Below are positions 28,835 to 33,667 of a stretch of DNA of 33,667 bases, in pieces. Made by a program: the position numbers and the translations under genes. A model generated the notes under the pieces. That model ran no database searches. It was given only the letters and a program-made list of their open reading frames with translations, and was not told the DNA's origin. Each line of letters begins with the position of its first letter. Position 1 is the first letter of the stretch. This stretch comes from Stentor coeruleus (taxonomy: Eukaryota; Ciliophora; Heterotrichea; Heterotrichida; Stentoridae). Location of the stretch: contig MPUH01000811.1 in the NCBI GenBank assembly GCA_001970955.1, positions 1 to 33,667 on the forward strand, given 5' to 3'.

Positions 28835-29503
28835 ATGAATACTATAAGATCCATACAAAGGCTTAATGAAGAAGAACTAAGACTAGGAATTACAGGAAAA
28901 GCATCATGGCATGCTGATTATGAGCATAGTGCTTATATACATATTGGTGGACTTCTTTATGAAATGAATGAAGGGGATATAGTAAGTGTTTTTTCTCAAT
29001 GTGGAGAAATAGTTGATTGCAATCTTGTTAGAGACCCTGAAACTGGGGAAAGTAAAGGATTTGCTTTTATAGGATATGCTGATCAAAGGAGCACAATTTT
29101 GGCTGTAGATAATTTTAATGCAACAAAAATCTGTGGAAGGACAATTAAAGTTGATCATGTGAATGATTATAGAATACCAAAAGAATTTAGGGAAAATAAT
29201 GATGAAGTTCCTGAGTATAAACCAACTGGACCTGATGGAAGTGGTTGGGGTGAGTTTAAAAGATTGACAGAAGACAGGCTGATTGAGCATCAAGAGAAAG
29301 TTTTAGATGCTGAAGCGCAATGGGAAAGACAGTTAATGAAGGAATTTAGAAAAGAAAATATAAAAGATAAGAAGCATAGGTCTAAAAAGCATAAAGCTCA
29401 TAGAGAACATAAAGATCATAAACATAAAAGCAGTAGAAAACATGATAAAAGTAAAAAGAATCCTCGCTCAAGGTCTTTATCTCCAAGGGAAAAGAGATCT
29501 TAA
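28835..29503 (+). CDS. RBMX2: RBMX2 / Ist3 (Snu17)-type spliceosomal RRM protein
   Basis: The 222-residue protein has the family's signature N-terminus (IQRLNEEELRLGI...ASWHADYEHSAYI) leading into a single RRM (residues ~33-110) with RNP2 YIHIGG and RNP1 KGFAFIGY, then GRTIKVDHVNDYRIPKE. This layout is diagnostic of RBMX2/Ist3, a component of the RES complex in the activated spliceosome that helps pre-mRNA splicing and retention. The C-terminus is a Lys/His/Ser-rich tail (KHKAHREHKDHKHKSSRK) ending in an SR-like RSRSLSPREKRS. The true start is the ATG at 28835; five further codons upstream are open but begin with TTG. No intron is present. The gene is relevant because splicing here must handle 15-nt introns. 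Confidence 0.93.
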   Translation: MNTIRSIQRLNEEELRLGITGKASWHADYEHSAYIHIGGLLYEMNEGDIVSVFSQCGEIVDCNLVRDPETGESKGFAFIGYADQRSTILAVDNFNATKICGRTIKVDHVNDYRIPKEFRENNDEVPEYKPTGPDGSGWGEFKRLTEDRLIEHQEKVLDAEAQWERQLMKEFRKENIKDKKHRSKKHKAHREHKDHKHKSSRKHDKSKKNPRSRSLSPREKRS

Positions 29504-29870
29504 ATATTATTAATAGCATACCTAAATATTAGATTCTTATAATAATCCATAAACAATATTCTCCCTAACTCATACAATTTATCTTATGATTTTATCATTA
29601 CCCTTGCATAAACAATATTCTCCCTAACTCATACAATTTATCTTATGATTTTATCATTACCCTTAATATTTCCTTATGAATTTCCTATTCCTTCCCTAAC
29701 AATATTCAATTTTTATATTTAATTTTTTTTATCCTCTTTAATCATTCAAAACTTCCACATTCTTCATCCTAATCACATAAAAAATCTCTAAAAAAACAAA
29801 TCTTTGTATTTCAGATCTTAGTATTCTAATATTACTAATCGACTAAATATGAAATCCCTATTCGAATATA
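29504..29870. other. Intergenic with a 58-nt duplicated block; C-rich flank of the next gene
   Basis: The region is G-poor and C-rich on the plus strand. It contains a direct repeat (29548-29605 and 29607-29664), described separately. A short ATG frame at 29849 overlaps the next start codon in another frame and may be an upstream ORF. Confidence 0.5.
29548..29664. repeat. 58-nt direct repeat with a 1-nt spacer
   Basis: Bases 29548-29605 recur exactly at 29607-29664, separated by one G at 29606. The geometry (two perfect copies with a single base between) is the same as at the three N joins, so a contig-overlap artefact is likely, with a base called in place of N. Confidence 0.85.
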
Positions 29871-30212
29871 ATGAGCTCTTGTGTTCTTTGTAAAGAAATG
29901 CCATGTTGTCCTGAACACTGCTGCAACTGGGATGACTGTACTTGTAATGACTGTGAAGCATGCCAGCCAAAGCCAGAAATCCAACCTCAGCAGCCAAAAC
30001 CAATAGTCCAAGAACCTGTGAAAATCATTATTTTAGGAAACCATCCCCCGGCAGCCACAAATAAACCAGTATTAGAAACTGTAAAGGATGAAAGCGAAAA
30101 AAAAGACAGCCTAAGTACTGAAGATTCTAAAGAAAGCTTTGAATCTCCAGTTAGTCCTCGACCGGCTGGGAGCAGTATTTTTGGAATAAGATATTTAAGG
30201 AAAAAGAAATAG
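29871..30212 (+). CDS. Small Cys-rich protein, unrecognised
   Basis: The 113-residue protein starts at ATG 29871. Residues 4-31 contain eleven cysteines in paired arrangements (CVLC, CC, CC, CTC, CEAC) with acidic residues between. A Pro/Gln-rich linker follows (KPEIQPQQPKPIVQEP), then a Ser/Glu-rich, probably disordered stretch, and a basic end (RYLRKKK). There is no signal peptide or membrane segment. The Cys cluster could bind zinc or another metal, or be palmitoylated; no known family fits. The stop is TAG. The C-rich 5' flank and consistent codon use support a real gene, but expression is unproven. Confidence 0.7.
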   Translation: MSSCVLCKEMPCCPEHCCNWDDCTCNDCEACQPKPEIQPQQPKPIVQEPVKIIILGNHPPAATNKPVLETVKDESEKKDSLSTEDSKESFESPVSPRPAGSSIFGIRYLRKKK

Positions 30213-30639
30213 CTGTGTACTTAAAGTAACAATAAGTTCCTGCTTGTTTAATATTATGTCTTATAAATCATATTTTTCAATAAAAAGTGTAGTTTTAACT
30301 ATACTACCTTTGAACTCTTCGTCTCAGTTTGTGTTAAAAACTTCTTTGGCGGGTCTTGATTTAGGGATTTCATCGTGTTTTCCAGCTTTTAGGATCAATA
30401 ATTGAGGGTTGATGACTTTTTAGTGATGATTTGTGTCATGGATTAGTGATGGGAATTGCGCATATGGAATTGGCAGTTCTCTTTGAACAATTTTATCTCA
30501 GTTAATTCTAAGATGTGGCTTTAGTATATAATCCTTATGATAATTATATAGAAATTGCTTAATTTTTTATAGTAAAATTCACCCTATATTTAGTCTACCC
30601 AAATGATAATAAACCAAGGATGTCACTTCAAATTCGCTA
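30213..30639. other. Intergenic, nothing convincing
   Basis: It contains a few short frames, the longest reasonable one being 25 codons on the minus strand (ATG near 30373). No conserved motif or RNA structure is seen. Confidence 0.4.
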
Positions 30640-31322
30640 AAGTTCCTCAAGTCTAGTAGTAGGATTTTTGTTTAGAAGCTGCATCAGCAAGTCTATAATT
30701 TTATCTTTATTATCTGCATTAGAGAAAAAATATCTTCCCTTATTGTATCATTTTATATATCATATAAAAATAATTCTCTTATTCACTAAAAGATACAGCT
30801 GAATATAAAAAATCATATAATATAATCCCGAACTCCAATAGTCTACATTTAAAGTATATCAAGCTAACCTTAATGTATCGTGAATAAGACATAAACAAAA
30901 ATATCCTGAGGACGCAAAACTTTCACTTTTTTATCATCAATAATAACTTCTAATTTACCGTCTGCCACAAAAAAAAAAACATCGACCATACAATATTTTG
31001 TTCAAAAACCACTTCTTAGGGTTCTAAAATATTTTCCTCTCAATTTCCCTATAAAATACAGTATTTCATATGTTCAATAACTGATTCTCTTTACTATTCA
31101 GTCAGGCTATTAAAGATAAAAATTTTATTCAGGACCGCTTTTATGAAATTATATCAGCTTTTAACTTAAATTTGTCTTGAAAAAATAAATTCTGCATAGT
31201 AAGTCCTTTATAATCTGAGCTTAATCTTTGATCTGACATACTTTATTTGATTTTTCATCAGTTGCATATTGTTCAACATTATTTGATATTATAAGATTTT
31301 TAGATTTCTGTGAAGCATGTAA
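30640..31322 (-). pseudogene. Decayed cGMP-dependent protein kinase (PKG)-like pseudogene
   Basis: On the minus strand several kinase-related fragments occur in the right order but in different frames with stops between them. From 5' to 3' they are: an N-terminal piece (SDQRLSSDYKGLTMQNLFF, ~31230-31175); a cyclic-nucleotide-binding-type piece (RESVIEHMKYCI, ~31095-31060); its core beta strands (FFVADGKLEVIIDDKKVKVL, ~30972-30915); a kinase subdomain IX piece (VDYWSSGLYYM, ~30846-30814); and a subdomain XI piece (LLNKNPTTRLEEL, ~30685-30646). The kinase region that should carry the Gly loop, HRD and DFG is missing, so a large internal deletion has occurred. Cyclic-nucleotide domain followed by kinase is the PKG order; PKA-type catalytic chains lack the former. 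It cannot encode a working enzyme. The adjacent 5' flank keeps the C-poor composition seen before live minus-strand genes. Confidence 0.75.
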
Positions 31323-31704
31323 TTGATTCATTGAAAATTAATAATAGATGTATTAAGGGTAATTTTTATATTATATTATGTGAAACAAAGAGGATTTAGA
31401 GATTATAAATACACTGGTAATTTGTAAAATGAGGATGAGGTAAGATTGATAAACTGAATAAATTCTAGGAAGGGAGTTTAAAGAATATGAAGAAAGGAGA
31501 AGGTTAGATAGAAGTTAATGGATTGAATATTTAAAAATAAAAATTCTAAGAAATTAATTGTGGTTTGTTATAGTATAAAGGATATGCAGAAAACTTAGAG
31601 ATTTTTTGTAGGAAAGATAAGTTCATACAATATTTAAAAGCATAAGGAGATTAGAAAGTAAATGGAATTAATAATCAAGTTTTCGAAACCTTTGCCTATA
31701 TAAA
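31323..31704. other. Divergent 5' flank between the PKG-like pseudogene and the DCX-kinase gene
   Basis: The plus strand is G-rich and C-poor almost to the ATG at 31705, the polarity normally found upstream of minus-strand genes here. The DCX-kinase gene has CTATATAAA immediately before its start codon. Confidence 0.5.
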
Positions 31705-33042
31705 ATGGAAGAAAATTCGAATCCGAAGTCTGTTACGATTTTCTTAAATGGAAAACTAGACAAAAAGTGTGAAGTAAAACTCTACAAGAGACTAACCGTC
31801 ACTGATATAATCCAAGGTTGTAAAGAAAAATTAAGTTTGAACAATCATATAAAATGTAAACTACTAGATTCTAGAGGAGAAGAACTATCAGATGATGATC
31901 TAGAATTTATCAACAATGAAGAACCTCTATTTTTATCTCAGGGTGAAAAGTTCGCTAAAAGTTCTAGCATGGCCATTTATCAAGAAATTAGGAAACTAGG
32001 TCAAGGTGGTTTTGGGACTGTTTATTTATATAGAAGCAAATTGACTAATAAAGAAGTAGCAATAAAATTTGTAGACCTAAGGAAAATCTTCAGTCCCCAA
32101 GATGTGCAGAGGCTATTTTCAGAAATCAGCATACTACGAGGATTAAAACATAGAAACATAGTTGATTTAATTGATGTTTTTGATCTTGAAAACAAAAGCT
32201 GCTTTGTTATGGAATATTGTAGTGGTGGGGAGCTTAAAGAATATGTGCAAAATTCAGGGCCTCTTTCTGAAAAAGAAGTATACCGTATTGTCATTCAAAT
32301 TGTTGATGCTATTAGGTACTGTCACAATTCTTCAATTGTCCATAGAGATTTGAAACTAGAAAACATCCTTTTTTTAAGACCCTCACACAAAACTGTGAAA
32401 ATCGTCGATTTTGGTATAAGTGGGATGTTTTTCCTTGGCAAAGCATCAGAAAATGAAAGAAGTGATGCAGGGTCACTACACTATATTGCCCCAGAAGTCT
32501 TAACTCGTAGTGACAACAGAGCAAATCCAGCTTTAGACATTTGGAGCTTAGGATGTATCATATACGCAATGCTAACAAAAACCCTACCTTTTTTAGGAAA
32601 AACCAGAAAAGAAATCATGTCCAAAATAATCAATTGTGAATATCAACCATTACCTACAACAATAAGTAAACCATGGCATAAACTCATAAAAGGGATGCTT
32701 AGGAAACGTCCTGATTCCAGATGGGATATGATAAGAATAAGCGATCATTTATTTAAATACAAAGATCTTGAAAATGTTGATGTAAGTGAAGATTCTTTTG
32801 AAAAAATCTCAAAAATTGTTCCTGCTAAAAGCAATGGTTTTTTTAATGTCAGACGAGACCGGGGAAAAACCCCTGATAAAGCAAATGCGTAAATGACAAT
32901 TAGGATTAAAGCTATAAGAAAAGTTACCCCAAATCATTGCAAGAGAAATAACTCAAACACCCCACCTGAGCCTGGGATTTTGAATAGAAGGGCGACGAAT
33001 ATTGAAAAAGCTGTTCCTTTAAGATTTAAAAATTTTAAATAA
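31705..33042 (+). CDS. Doublecortin-domain protein kinase (DCLK/CAMK-like), one 15-nt intron
   Basis: Residues ~8-85 form a doublecortin/ubiquitin-like fold: SVTIFLNGKLDKK, a basic helix, DSRGEELSDDDLEFI, and the PLFLSQGEKF end that recalls the SGGE(K/P)F of DCX domains. A CAMK-type kinase (~92-355) follows, with GQGGFGTVY, Lys121, Glu140, HRDLKLEN (Asp215), DFG (235-237) and APE (262-264), so it should be active. A stop appears at 32890, but removing the 15-nt intron 32889-32903 extends the protein by 46 residues of basic tail ending RFKNFK at TAA 33040-33042; total ~440 residues. DCLK proteins bind microtubules through DCX, usually with two copies; this one has a single copy. A cortical-microtubule role is plausible in a heterotrich but inferred. 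Confidence 0.9.
32889..32903 (+). other. 15-nt spliceosomal intron near the 3' end of the DCX-kinase gene
   Basis: GTAAATGACAATTAG splits an Ala codon (GC/G). Retention gives an immediate TAA. Splicing leads into 46 more codons rich in Lys, Arg, Asn and Pro. A at position 10. Confidence 0.87.
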
Positions 33043-33180
33043 GAGTATATTTTAAGTTTTTTAGAGTTTTATTATAAGTTTTGACGTAAAAATTTATTGA
33101 TTTTTCCTAAGAGTTTTAGTTAGGTTTAATATTTTATGAGGTTTGGAGTTAAATGATGTAAGATGGAAATATAATTGGAA

Positions 33181-33667
33181 ATGTCGATATTTCAAGATTT
33201 TGAAGGGCTTTTAGGGCTATTGAAAATAGCTGAAGAGTTGCTATTTTCTTTTCCACTTCCAGATGAAGTTATTAAAAAATACGAGTTTTTGAGGACGAAA
33301 ACTTTTACCAAGTGCCGAATACCTTATAATGGGTCGCATATTAAGCGCCTTCAGCTTGAAGCTTTATCGAAACTGGACAAGGACTCAGAAAAAGTTATAA
33401 ACACCTCGGCATTAGAATTTAAAGATATTGACTTGCAAAATAAACTCCAACAGACAACTTTGAACACTCAGAAATTGGTTAATGTTATTGAAAAGTTATT
33501 CAAGCTTAATGAACAGATTATTTATACATGTAGTGGAATATTGAATAGCGAGATAGGAACAGAGAAGAAAACAAAGAATGTTAGTAAATTATTAGAGCTA
33601 CCCTTGAAACCTTTTGACATTTATGAAAATGACCTTGAAGCTGTGGTTGAAAATTATAAGAGAACTT
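33181..33667 (+). CDS. 5' part of an unrecognised gene running off the window
   Basis: ATG 33181 (preceded in frame by TAA at 33172) opens a frame that stays open for 162 codons to the window edge. It begins MSIFQDFEGLLGLLKIAEEL and contains charged and hydrophobic positions suggesting helices, including LQNKLQQTTLNTQKLVNVIE, a likely coiled-coil or helical-bundle stretch. There is no signal peptide, membrane span or familiar motif. It begins 138 bases after the DCX-kinase stop codon, on the same strand. The function cannot be assigned from the visible part. Confidence 0.75.
   Translation, partial: MSIFQDFEGLLGLLKIAEELLFSFPLPDEVIKKYEFLRTKTFTKCRIPYNGSHIKRLQLEALSKLDKDSEKVINTSALEFKDIDLQNKLQQTTLNTQKLVNVIEKLFKLNEQIIYTCSGILNSEIGTEKKTKNVSKLLELPLKPFDIYENDLEAVVENYKRT

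Noticed and set aside
30295..30373. 25-codon minus-strand frame starting MKSLNQDPPKK
   Set aside because: Too short, no partner exon through a 15-16-nt intron was found, and there is no recognisable motif.
1..33667. tRNA or rRNA genes
   Set aside because: I scanned for B-box-like GGTTCGANTCC and found only chance partial matches (for example inside the DCX-kinase start at 31716). No rRNA-like conserved stretch was recognised.

Overview
The window looks like macronuclear DNA from a heterotrich ciliate, most probably Stentor (S. coeruleus or a close relative). Three things point there. Six introns of only 15-16 nt interrupt the genes, each GTAA...TAG with an A six bases from the 3' end. The DNA is very AT-rich. 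TAA, TAG and TGA all appear to act as stops, and conserved kinase tryptophans are encoded by TGG, which argues against Blepharisma-type UGA=Trp decoding and against Euplotes or Tetrahymena codes. The species assignment is inference; the introns are read directly.

Left third (1-13.9 kb): a local array of giant surface-protein genes. The window opens inside copy A (only its last ~370 codons). Copy B (4804-11243) is nearly complete at ~2,145 codons, with a signal peptide and a GPI-type hydrophobic tail, but it carries an apparent frameshift near 9925. Copy C is a dead 3' remnant (13075-13189). The 3' flanks of the copies are also homologous. Long intergenic stretches hold three diverged copies of a ~750-850 nt non-coding repeat.

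Middle (14-23 kb): a coiled-coil protein; a 5.1 kb gene for a large secreted/multipass membrane protein with Cys-rich and REJ/PKD-like ectodomain segments; and a Rab-like GTPase lacking the switch II Gln and C-terminal prenylation cysteines. Three single-N joins (19124, 21356, 22497) lie between direct repeats of flanking sequence. They look like unmerged contig overlaps rather than biology.

Right third (23-33.7 kb): mainly nuclear and signalling genes. On the minus strand are a minimal BET-like protein (one bromodomain plus ET-like domain), a three-finger C2H2 protein, and an acylated EF-hand/PH/kinase protein resembling the CDPK7 architecture. On the plus strand are an RBMX2/Ist3 spliceosomal RRM protein, a small Cys-rich protein, a doublecortin-domain kinase, and the 5' part of a further gene running off the end. 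A heavily decayed cGMP-dependent-kinase-like pseudogene lies at ~30640-31322 on the minus strand.

Several genes are open only after removal of the tiny introns: the REJ-like gene, the GTPase, the BET-like gene (two introns), the EF-PH-kinase (16 nt) and the DCX kinase. Gene-proximal 5' flanks are often C-rich and G-poor on the coding strand, a strand asymmetry that helps mark promoters here.
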